This document shows positions 1 to 5,341 of a stretch of 5,341 nt of DNA, in pieces (the first letter of the stretch is position 1; each line of letters opens with the position of its first letter). Both the position numbers and the translations under genes were made by a program. The notes under the pieces were generated by a model. It was given only the letters and a program-made list of their open reading frames with translations, did not search any database and was not told where the DNA came from. This DNA comes from Chloroflexota bacterium (GTDB taxonomy: Bacteria > Chloroflexota > UBA6077 > CF-72), in the NCBI GenBank assembly GCA_019247135.1, contig JAFAPL010000475.1:1-5341 (forward strand), written 5' to 3'.

Positions 1-852
1 CTTGGCGACCTCACTCATCATGCGCGTCTGATGGTCGGCCGTCGTCGAACCCGGCTCGACGTGATTCATGACGATCGACACGGCGCCGGCCTGATCGTCG
101 ATCGCTGATTGCCAGCCCTTCATCGACGCTCGCACAAAGCGCTGCACCAGGTCCGGCTTGTTCTGGACCATGTCCTCGGTCGTGAACAGGTTGTCTTCCA
201 GCATCCCGACGCCCTGGTCGTTGTAACTGATGACGTTCAAGTCATCAGCGCTGACGCCCGACTCGAGCACGATCTGGTACTCGTTGTACGTCATTGCGCT
301 TGCCGCATCCATTTGCCCTTGCAGGAAGGGATCCATGGTAAAGCCCTGTTTGATGACGTTCATGTCTTTGTCGGGGTCGTAGTGCAGTTTGTCCATGAGA
401 GCCAGAAACTCGAACTCGTTGCCGCCGTACCACACACCGACGTTCCTACCCTTGAGGGCTTCAGGACTGGTGATGTTCGCCGACTTCTTCGATACCAGGA
501 GCAGCCCGCTCGATTGGTAGACCTGCGCCACATCCACCAGTGGAAGCCCCTTGTCGCGGAATGCAAGGAAGCTGGCAACCCAGTCGACGCCGAAGTCAGC
601 CTGGCCGTTGATCACCTGCTGTTCGCCCACGATGTCAGGACCACCCGGAACGATGGTCACGTCGAGATTCTCGTCGGCGTAGTAGCCTTTGTCGAGCGCG
701 ACGAAGTAGCCAGCAAATTGCGCTTGTGGAACCCATTTGATTTGCAGCTTTATTTTGTCGGGTGCTTGAGCCGTCGCCGGCACCGCGAAAAGACCAAAAG
801 AAAGTGCTATGACTGCGACGATGCGCAATAGAAATGCGGGTTGAAAGTTCAT
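1..852 (-). CDS. NMT1/THI5-like ABC transporter periplasmic substrate-binding protein (3' end outside window)
   Basis: This gene encodes the solute-capturing component of the ABC importer encoded just upstream. The frame is open from an ATG at 852-850 to the left edge (284 codons). Family members are usually about 320-345 residues, so the last 40-60 residues, part of the C-terminal lobe, lie outside. Residues 1-30 form a signal peptide: Arg10, a hydrophobic core at 11-24, and an A-x-A-like cleavage site ending at about Ala30. There is no lipobox cysteine, so a soluble periplasmic protein is likely. Family hallmarks are KWVPQAQFAGYFVALDKGYY (39-58), the LDVTIVPGGPDI segment (63-74), GQADFGVDW (83-91), VGVWYGGNEFEF (138-149), and AMTYNEYQIVLESG (186-199). 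These resemble ThiY (pyrimidine) and RibY (riboflavin) binding proteins. The Trp and Tyr residues in these segments suit an aromatic or heterocyclic ligand, but the ligand cannot be read from sequence. Translation is supported by AGGGAG 13 bases upstream. Family assignment is secure; substrate is not. Confidence 0.92.
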   Translation of the reverse strand, partial: MNFQPAFLLRIVAVIALSFGLFAVPATAQAPDKIKLQIKWVPQAQFAGYFVALDKGYYADENLDVTIVPGGPDIVGEQQVINGQADFGVDWVASFLAFRDKGLPLVDVAQVYQSSGLLLVSKKSANITSPEALKGRNVGVWYGGNEFEFLALMDKLHYDPDKDMNVIKQGFTMDPFLQGQMDAASAMTYNEYQIVLESGVSADDLNVISYNDQGVGMLEDNLFTTEDMVQNKPDLVQRFVRASMKGWQSAIDDQAGAVSIVMNHVEPGSTTADHQTRMMSEVAK

Positions 853-865
853 TTGAGTCGAGAAA

Positions 866-871
866 CTCCCT
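866..871 (-). promoter_or_regulatory. Shine-Dalgarno for the substrate-binding protein
   Basis: Minus-strand AGGGAG lies directly after the TGA stop of permease B (874-872) and 13 bases before the ATG at 852. The spacing is slightly long, but no better in-frame start lies nearer. It gives the binding protein its own initiation site, unlike the overlapping genes upstream. That fits the usual need for excess binding protein over membrane components (inference). Confidence 0.55.
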
Positions 872-1696
872 TCAGCTCTCACGGAATGAAATGTGCCACG
901 GTAATAAGGCGCGCTCGACCATGCTGACCAGGGCAAACAGGAGCAGCCCGAGCAGCGCGGCGGCGACTATCGCTGCCCACGCGATCGGCATTTTGGCGAC
1001 CTGAATGTTGTTCGACAGGTCGACACCGAGGCCGCGTTGCGCATTGAAGAACTCGGACACCACGGCGCCGATCATGGCCAGCGTGGTGCCCACCTTCAGC
1101 GCGCTGAACACATACGGCAAGGAGTGCGGGAGCCGCAGCTTCCAGAAGATGTCGGACGGGCTTGCCGCAAAGCTGATCATCAGGTGAACTGACTGTTCCT
1201 CGATCGAGTACAGACCTTTGAACGCGTTGACGAGCATGGGCGCGAAGGTCATCAGCGCCACAACGGCGATCTTGGATGGCTGACCGAAGCCGAGCCATAA
1301 CACCGCGATCGGCGACACGGCAATGATCGGAATCGAATTGAGCGATGCGAGCACAGGCAGCGCGCCGCGTCGGAGAAAGGCAACCGAAGCACACGCGACT
1401 GCGCAGCCAAAGCCGGCCAGTCCACCGATCAGCAGGCCGACGACCGCCTCTGGCCCTGTGAAGAGCACGGCGTCACGCCACAAGACGTCACCGCGATCGA
1501 CCAGCGCCTGGCCAATCTCGAGCGGATATGGCAGCTGAAATCCCTTGAGTCGAAACAGCGTATGAAAGACGCCGATTTGCCACGCGATGAGCAGCAAGGC
1601 CAGCACAACAAGCGGCGGCAAAACCGCGCTCACCCGTGACCACGCTGGCATGGGCCTGACAGCGCTGATGAAAACACGCTCCGCTCGAGCGCTCAC
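872..1696 (-). CDS. ABC transporter permease B, NitT/TauT/ThiX class (BPD_transp_1)
   Basis: This is an inner-membrane subunit of the importer, 274 residues from the chosen start. Six hydrophobic segments can be seen at about residues 24-44, 84-105, 112-136, 142-160, 203-217 and 238-262. The cytoplasmic coupling (EAA) loop lies at about 168-200, with FAASPSDIFWKLRLP (176-190) followed by PYVFSALK. The usual glycine of the EAA motif is alanine here. The start is taken as GTG at 1696-1694, because it forms a GTGA overlap with the TGA of permease A and has GAGG 7 bases upstream. The frame stays open to about 1810 with weaker starts, but those would lie deep inside permease A. The ATG at 1651 (259 residues) is a possible alternative with a poorly spaced AGG. 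It differs clearly from permease A, so the two probably form a heterodimer. Transported substrate unknown. Confidence 0.93.
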   Translation of the reverse strand: MSARAERVFISAVRPMPAWSRVSAVLPPLVVLALLLIAWQIGVFHTLFRLKGFQLPYPLEIGQALVDRGDVLWRDAVLFTGPEAVVGLLIGGLAGFGCAVACASVAFLRRGALPVLASLNSIPIIAVSPIAVLWLGFGQPSKIAVVALMTFAPMLVNAFKGLYSIEEQSVHLMISFAASPSDIFWKLRLPHSLPYVFSALKVGTTLAMIGAVVSEFFNAQRGLGVDLSNNIQVAKMPIAWAAIVAAALLGLLLFALVSMVERALLPWHISFRES

Positions 1697-2556
1697 GACA
1701 GCGCCTCGCGACGAAATTCGGGTTGCCAGCGCAGAGCCACGCGCTCGGCGAGCGCGACCACCTGGAAGAAGAGGATGCCCAGCAACGACGCGACCACGAT
1801 CGCACCCCACAACTTGTACGCGTTCGCGGGCCCGTAGTACTGGGTGCGGAGGATCGTCACGCCGATCCCCTGCTGGGCGCCCATCAGCTCGACCACGATC
1901 GCGCCGATCACGCTCGTGGTGGCCGCGATCTTCAGGGCTTGAAAGACGTACGGCATGGCGGCAGGAATTCGCAGTTTCCTGTAGACCTGGCGGCGCGTCG
2001 CGGCCAGGCTAGTCATCAAGGCGACCGCGTTGCTGTCGACACTGCGCAAGCCCTTCAACGTGTTGATCGTCACGGGAAAGAAAGTGACATACGCCGCGAT
2101 CAACACGCGCGCGACGTTTTCGTCTTTGAAGATCGAGTACACGATGGGCCCAAGCGCGATGACCGGCACCATTTGAGAGGCGATCGCGTACGGCAACAAG
2201 CTACGCTCGATCGGCCGCCACTGGTCCATCAGGAGCGCGAGGCCGAAGCCGATGAGGCCACCGACCACAAAGCCGATCACGGCGCTGCGCAGCGTGATCA
2301 AGCCCGCGAGCCAGAGCTGCGTGACGTTGGCGGGATCGAACAAGGCGCCCAGGACGAGGTGCGGCAGCGGCAGCTTGGTCTGCACGACGCGCATGTCCGA
2401 GGGCACGGCCGGGTCCGCGCCGCTGATGGCGCCCGCCTGGAATTGGGACGGGACCGTCACGTTGAAGTAGATGTAGGCGACAGCTTCCCACACGACCAGC
2501 AACGCGAAGAGCGTGGCGATGATCGGCACCACGTCGCGTCGCTGCAGGGCGCTCAC
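1693..2556 (-). CDS. ABC transporter permease A, NitT/TauT/ThiX class (BPD_transp_1)
   Basis: This is the second membrane subunit of the importer, 287 residues. It starts at GTG 2556-2554, overlapping the ATPase stop as GTGA, and has GAGGTGG just upstream. Hydrophobic segments lie at about residues 11-31, 88-110, 121-143, 150-167, 211-226 and 249-270. The coupling loop is at about 180-210 (LAATRRQVYRKLRIPAAMP, 184-202), with alanine in place of the usual EAA-motif glycine. The C-terminal half follows the family pattern (IGAIVVELMGAQQGIG, 217-232). The stretch between the first and second membrane segments (about 32-87) is long and polar, holding ADPAVPSDMRVVQTKLPLPH (47-66). It is longer than the matching part of permease B (about 45-83) and would face the periplasm if the fold is normal. 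It ends at TGA 1695-1693, four bases into permease B, so translation of the two permeases is probably coupled. Confidence 0.93.
   Translation of the reverse strand: MSALQRRDVVPIIATLFALLVVWEAVAYIYFNVTVPSQFQAGAISGADPAVPSDMRVVQTKLPLPHLVLGALFDPANVTQLWLAGLITLRSAVIGFVVGGLIGFGLALLMDQWRPIERSLLPYAIASQMVPVIALGPIVYSIFKDENVARVLIAAYVTFFPVTINTLKGLRSVDSNAVALMTSLAATRRQVYRKLRIPAAMPYVFQALKIAATTSVIGAIVVELMGAQQGIGVTILRTQYYGPANAYKLWGAIVVASLLGILFFQVVALAERVALRWQPEFRREALS
1704..1707 (-). promoter_or_regulatory. Shine-Dalgarno deciding the GTG start of permease B
   Basis: Minus-strand GAGG lies 7 bases before the GTG at 1696, inside the last codons of permease A. Together with the GTGA stop/start overlap, it favours GTG 1696 over the downstream ATG at 1651. 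Confidence 0.55.
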
Positions 2557-3365
2557 GTGTCCACCTCGCGAAGGTGCCGCCGCACCGCAGCGACCAGTTC
2601 GACGAATCCTGGCGTATCCCGCAGCTCAATGTTCCGCGGCCGCGGCAGCGTGACGTCGATCAGCGTCTCGACGCGGCCCGGCCGTGGCGACATGACGACG
2701 ACGCGGTCCGAGAGAAACACGGCTTCGGGAATGGAATGCGTGACAAACACAATGGCCGTGCTCGTCTCTGCCCAGACACTCAGTAGCTCGCGGTTGAGCC
2801 GCTCGCGTGTCATCTCGTCGAGTGCTCCGAACGGCTCGTCCATGAGCAGGACGGATGGCCGGAACGACAGGGCACGGGCGATGCTCACTCGCTGCTGCAT
2901 GCCGCCCGACAGCTGCCAGGGGTAGTGGTCAGCGAATTCGGTCAAGCCAACCAGACGTAGCAGCTCCGTGGCTCGCGCGCGGCGCTCGGGTGGAGCCACC
3001 TTCATCACTTCCAGGGGCAACTGGACGTTCGCGGTGACGGTTCGCCAGTCGTACAGGACCGGCTGTTGAAAGACGATGCCGTACTGGCGCGAGAGGCGCG
3101 CGTCGCGCGGGGTTTTGCCGTTGACGCTGATGGTCCCGCCGGTCGGCGCCAACAGGTCACCGATCAGCCGCAGGAGGGTGCTCTTGCCGCAGCCCGACGG
3201 ACCGATAAGCGAGACGAACTCGCCCGCCCGTACATCCAGGTCGACGTTGTGGAGTGCCTGAACGGCGCCGGCGCCGCCGAAGACCATCGACACGCCCCGC
3301 AGCGAGATCGCGAGGTCGGAGGTGGCCGACTCAGGCTCGGTCTCAGCCTCCAATCCGCGTGCCAT
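2553..3365 (-). CDS. ABC transporter ATP-binding protein, NitT/TauT/ThiZ (SsuB/TauB-like) class
   Basis: This is the cytoplasmic ATPase that powers the importer, 270 residues, full length for the family. All nucleotide-binding motifs are intact: Walker A GPSGCGKST (55-63), Q-loop VFQQ (98-101), signature LSGGMQQR (152-159), Walker B VLLMDEP (172-178) with Glu177 as the catalytic base, D-loop ALDEMTR (181-187) and H-loop VTHS with His210. The ending from SPRPGR (226-231) through PRPRNIEL (241-248) is typical of the SsuB/TauB/ThiZ group, with no extra regulatory domain. The ATG at 3365 is the best start. An in-frame TAA sits only 12 bases upstream (3380-3378), which rules out a longer form. No good Shine-Dalgarno is visible before it. 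The stop overlaps the GTG of permease A by four bases, so the ATPase and both permeases form a tightly coupled block. One ATPase gene would serve as a homodimer. Confidence 0.95.
   Translation of the reverse strand: MARGLEAETEPESATSDLAISLRGVSMVFGGAGAVQALHNVDLDVRAGEFVSLIGPSGCGKSTLLRLIGDLLAPTGGTISVNGKTPRDARLSRQYGIVFQQPVLYDWRTVTANVQLPLEVMKVAPPERRARATELLRLVGLTEFADHYPWQLSGGMQQRVSIARALSFRPSVLLMDEPFGALDEMTRERLNRELLSVWAETSTAIVFVTHSIPEAVFLSDRVVVMSPRPGRVETLIDVTLPRPRNIELRDTPGFVELVAAVRRHLREVDT
2561..2567 (-). promoter_or_regulatory. Shine-Dalgarno for permease A
   Basis: Minus-strand GAGGTGG ends 4 bases before the GTG at 2556 (7 bases counted from the GAGG core). It lies within the last codons of the ATPase gene and supports the GTG start that overlaps the ATPase stop. 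Confidence 0.6.
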
Positions 3366-3445
3366 CGGGGCGCGTTTTTACCACGCCCGCGCCGCCGCGC
3401 ATCTTCGGTCAGTTCGCACAATCTGGCGGGCTGGCGCGGCGTCGA
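3366..3445 (-). other. 80-base spacer between the hydrolase and ATPase genes
   Basis: This is the only sizeable non-coding gap in the window. It separates the enzyme pair from the transporter genes. It is very GC-rich apart from a short A-tract (TAAAAA on the minus strand, 3380-3375) that holds the in-frame TAA before the ATPase start. Two small GC-rich inverted repeats can be drawn: gggcg 3368-3372 with cgccc 3384-3388, and gccgcgc 3394-3400 with gcgcggc 3434-3440. Neither is followed by a U-tract in the transcript, and at this base composition both could be chance. No recognisable -35/-10 pair or riboswitch core is seen. Confidence 0.4.
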
Positions 3446-4591
3446 CTACACCGTCGCGAGGAGGCCAGCCACCAGTGCCGCGCGGCGGGGCAACGATTCC
3501 GTGTCGACGTGCTCGTGCGCCGCATGCGCGCCTTCGCCTTCAGCCCCGAGGCCGTCGAGTGTCGGCGTGCCAATGGCCGCCGTGAAGTTGCCGTCCGAGC
3601 CGCCGCCGGTGCTGCCTTCGGCCAGGTCGACACCCATGCCCGCGGCAATCTCGCGCGCCGTGGTGAACAACGCGGCCATGGCCTCCGATCGCTCCATCGG
3701 CGGCCGATTCAAGCCACCGTCGATCCGAAGCACGGCGCCAGGCAGGACGGACGTGAGGCCGCGGATTGCGGCATCGATGCGCGAGGCCTCGGCCAGCGTC
3801 TGCACGCGTACATCGACGTGCGCCTCGGCCGCGGCGGCCACCACGTTGGGCCGCGTTCCACCGTGAACCACGCCGACGTTGACCGTGGTGCCCGCCTCGT
3901 AGTCGTTCAATGCGTGGAGCGCCATCACCTGGTGCGCGAGCTCCTGGATCGCGCTGATGCCTTTCTGCGGTTCGACTCCGGCGTGCGCGGCCCGTCCCTC
4001 GATACGCACGAAGTAGTCGCCGGTACCTTTGCGCGCGGTCTTGAGCGTGCCGGCAGGCAGCGGCGACTCGAGTACGTACGCAACGGCTGCGCCGCGCGCG
4101 GCCTCCTCGATGAGCGCGCGCGACGTAGGCGATCCGACCTCTTCGTCGCACGTGAACAGCACGGATAGCGGCCGTTTCAATGCGGCGCCCGCCTCGTGCA
4201 AGGCGTTGATCGCGAAGTACAGGACGACGATGCCGGCCTTCATGTCGAAGCAACCGGGCCCTCTTGCGGTGCCCTGCTCGTCGACACTGAACGGAATGCG
4301 TTCGAGCGTTCCGAGCGGCCATACCGTGTCGTAGTGGCAGAGCGCCGTGGCGTGCTGGTCGGTGCCGTCGCCGATGCGTAATCGCAGGTTCTGGCCGCGG
4401 CCATCGTCGACGCATTCGAATCTGCCGAATTGCCCAAACAGCTCCTGAAGAGCGGCAGCCATGCGGTCCAGTGACGCGCGGTCGTCGCTCGGCGACTCGA
4501 TCCGCACAAGCTGGCCAAGCAGATCGACCATTGCGTCGCGACGAGGCTCCAGAGCAGCCCGGACGGTAGCGGCGAGCTCGGGGCCGCTCAC
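3446..4591 (-). CDS. M20-family metallopeptidase/amidohydrolase, glutamate carboxypeptidase (CPG2)-like
   Basis: This is a predicted di-zinc hydrolase that cleaves an amide bond, as in N-acyl amino acids, dipeptides or similar compounds. It has 381 residues, normal for the family, and no signal peptide, so it should be cytoplasmic. Expected metal and catalytic residues by motif are His86 in CHYDTV (85-90), Asp116 in GPGCFDMKAG (111-120), catalytic Glu150 and neighbour Glu151 in CDEEVGS (148-154), Glu175 in VLESP, and His356 in the GEGAHAAHEHV segment (352-362). The dimerisation (lid) domain lies at about 185-295, with GRAAHAGVEPQKG (199-211) and HGGTRPNVV (243-251). STGGGSDGNF (327-336) is typical of the CPG2 branch. 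The start is GTG 4591-4589, overlapping the TGA of the racemase-like gene; no strong Shine-Dalgarno is visible, which suggests coupled translation. Alternative roles are N-acyl-L-amino acid deacylase or a YlmB-like deformylase. The family is secure, the substrate is not. Confidence 0.93.
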   Translation of the reverse strand: MSGPELAATVRAALEPRRDAMVDLLGQLVRIESPSDDRASLDRMAAALQELFGQFGRFECVDDGRGQNLRLRIGDGTDQHATALCHYDTVWPLGTLERIPFSVDEQGTARGPGCFDMKAGIVVLYFAINALHEAGAALKRPLSVLFTCDEEVGSPTSRALIEEAARGAAVAYVLESPLPAGTLKTARKGTGDYFVRIEGRAAHAGVEPQKGISAIQELAHQVMALHALNDYEAGTTVNVGVVHGGTRPNVVAAAAEAHVDVRVQTLAEASRIDAAIRGLTSVLPGAVLRIDGGLNRPPMERSEAMAALFTTAREIAAGMGVDLAEGSTGGGSDGNFTAAIGTPTLDGLGAEGEGAHAAHEHVDTESLPRRAALVAGLLATV

Positions 4592-5341
4592 GCGTGGAGC
4601 GCCGTCTCTTCAGCTTCGAGCACCAGCTCGCGTACGGTGTTGGCCTTGATGCGTTCGAAGTTCGGCTCGAAGCCGAGGCCCGACCGATCCCAGGGCACGT
4701 CGATCGTGCCAGCGTGCGCGCGAATGGGCGGGTCGACGATGTCCTGGCGGTAGGCCTTGTCGGAGCCCGAAACATCACCCGGGATGGTGAACCCGGGCAA
4801 GCTGCAGATCGCCACGTTCGCCGCGCGGCCGATGCCGAATTCGTGCATGCCGCCGCACCAGACCGGGATGTCGCGCGACAGACACAGGTCGTGCACTCGT
4901 CGCGCTTCTCCGAGCCCGCCCAGCCGGCTCACCTTGATATTGATGATGCGACAGCTTCCCAGGTCGATCGCTTTTCGAGCGTCGTCGACCGAGTGGATGC
5001 TCTCGTCCAGGCAGATCGGCGTCTGTAACTGGGCCTGCAGCCTGGCGTGATCGACGATGTCGTCGTCCGCCAGCGGCTGCTCGATCATCATCAGGTTCAG
5101 CTTGTCGAGCGCACGCAGTGCGTCGAGGTGTCGCGGATCGTCCAGGCTGTAGGCCGAGTTGGCGTCAGCCATGAGCAGGACGTCCGGCCATCGCGCGCGC
5201 ACCGCGCTCACGAACGCGACGTCGCGGCCCGGAGCGATCTTCATCTTTATTCGCTTGTAGCCCTGGTCCAGGTACTTCGCTACCTGCTCGACGATAGCCT
5301 CGGGCGTCGGCTCTATTCCGAGACTCACGCCCGAGTGAATC
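4588..5341 (-). CDS. Enolase-superfamily protein, o-succinylbenzoate synthase / N-acylamino acid racemase type (5' end outside window)
   Basis: The frame is open to the right edge and ends at TGA 4590-4588, giving 250 complete codons: most of the barrel domain but not the N-terminal capping domain. Numbering from the GTG codon at 5328, which is internal, catalytic features are the KMK motif (28-30), metal ligands Asp55 (ADANSAY), Glu83 (IEQPL) and Asp108 (LDES), and Lys132 in INIKVS as the second acid/base. All are present, so an active enzyme that abstracts a proton alpha to a carboxylate is expected. The ending GGMHEFGIGR (159-168) through PGDVSGSD (183-190) and DIVDPP marks the MenC type 2/NAAAR branch, not the dipeptide epimerases or mandelate racemases. 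The usual GGMLE-[ST]-G reads GGMHEFG here, a possible specificity change. No menaquinone genes adjoin it, and it is fused by overlap to an amidohydrolase gene. Racemisation of an N-acyl amino acid is therefore more plausible than o-succinylbenzoate synthesis (inference). Confidence 0.88.
   Translation of the reverse strand, partial: IHSGVSLGIEPTPEAIVEQVAKYLDQGYKRIKMKIAPGRDVAFVSAVRARWPDVLLMADANSAYSLDDPRHLDALRALDKLNLMMIEQPLADDDIVDHARLQAQLQTPICLDESIHSVDDARKAIDLGSCRIINIKVSRLGGLGEARRVHDLCLSRDIPVWCGGMHEFGIGRAANVAICSLPGFTIPGDVSGSDKAYRQDIVDPPIRAHAGTIDVPWDRSGLGFEPNFERIKANTVRELVLEAEETALHA

Noticed and set aside
109..831. Plus-strand open frame of 240 codons at the left edge
   Set aside because: It is exactly antisense to the binding-protein gene, whose signal peptide and NMT1-type motifs are convincing. 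The plus-strand translation shows no recognisable domain.
1723..2925. Plus-strand open frame of 400 codons opposite permease A and the ATPase
   Set aside because: It is antisense to two genes with full family motifs. Its translation is rich in Arg, Asp, His and Gln with no domain, as expected from the mirrored codon bias of GC-rich genes.
3338..3352. CTGAGA-like motif, considered as part of a TPP riboswitch because the binding protein is ThiY-like
   Set aside because: The motif lies inside the ATPase coding sequence, in the poorly conserved N-terminal codons, and no partner helices or second conserved core are found. The operon leader, where a riboswitch would be expected, is outside the window.
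3368..3388. Hairpin gggcg/cgccc with a T-run, considered as a terminator
   Set aside because: The T-run lies in the loop, not after the stem, on either strand, and the stem is only 5 pairs. Not a rho-independent terminator.
3254..4168. Plus-strand open frame of 304 codons opposite the hydrolase
   Set aside because: Arg/Ala-rich composition, crosses the 80-base spacer and lies antisense to intact M20 and ATPase motifs; a shadow of GC-rich coding.
3540..4778. Minus-strand open frame of 412 codons overlapping the hydrolase and racemase genes
   Set aside because: It is longer than the real gene but extremely Arg-rich, has no motif, and runs out of frame through the M20 active-site codons.
4588..5341. 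Reading the enolase-superfamily gene as menC of menaquinone synthesis
   Set aside because: The branch fits, but no menB/D/E/F neighbour is present. The gene overlaps an amidohydrolase and carries the altered MHEF motif, so I left the symbol blank.

Overview
The window is a stretch of GC-rich bacterial DNA (roughly 60-65% G+C by eye) in which every supported gene lies on the minus strand. Read from the right edge to the left, the order is: an enolase-superfamily gene of the o-succinylbenzoate synthase / N-acylamino acid racemase type (5341-4588, start outside the window), an M20-family metallo-amidohydrolase of the CPG2 (glutamate carboxypeptidase) type (4591-3446), an ABC-transporter ATPase of the NitT/TauT/ThiZ type (3365-2553), two different permeases of the same transporter class (2556-1693 and 1696-872), and a secreted NMT1/THI5-like (ThiY/RibY-like) substrate-binding protein (852-1, end outside the window). 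About 97% of the window is coding.

The six genes look like one operon. Three junctions (racemase/hydrolase, ATPase/permease A, permease A/permease B) are the same 4-base GTGA overlap, in which the GTG start of the downstream gene shares bases with the TGA stop of the upstream gene. The binding-protein gene follows permease B after 19 bases with its own AGGGAG Shine-Dalgarno. The only real gap is 80 bases between the hydrolase and the ATPase. It separates an enzyme pair from a complete ABC importer, and I see no convincing terminator, promoter or riboswitch in it.

Functional reading: the importer would bring in a small solute captured in the periplasm, and the two enzymes would convert it. 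Pairing a racemase-type enolase with an M20 deacylase recalls the known N-succinyl/N-acyl amino acid racemase plus N-acyl-L-amino acid hydrolase route that converts D-amino acids to L-amino acids. The binding protein instead resembles families that bind pyrimidines (ThiY, hydroxymethylpyrimidine or its formylated aminomethyl precursor) or riboflavin (RibY), and M20 enzymes (YlmB) also occur in thiamin-precursor salvage. The substrate is therefore open. A matched importer, racemase and hydrolase is the most interesting feature here.

Organism: high G+C, no rRNA or other phylogenetic marker. The binding protein has an ordinary signal peptide ending in an A-x-A site and no lipobox cysteine, which fits a diderm (Gram-negative-type) bacterium better than a Gram-positive one. 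I would not name a phylum. I see no mobile element, tRNA, CRISPR array or repeat family, and no frameshifted gene.
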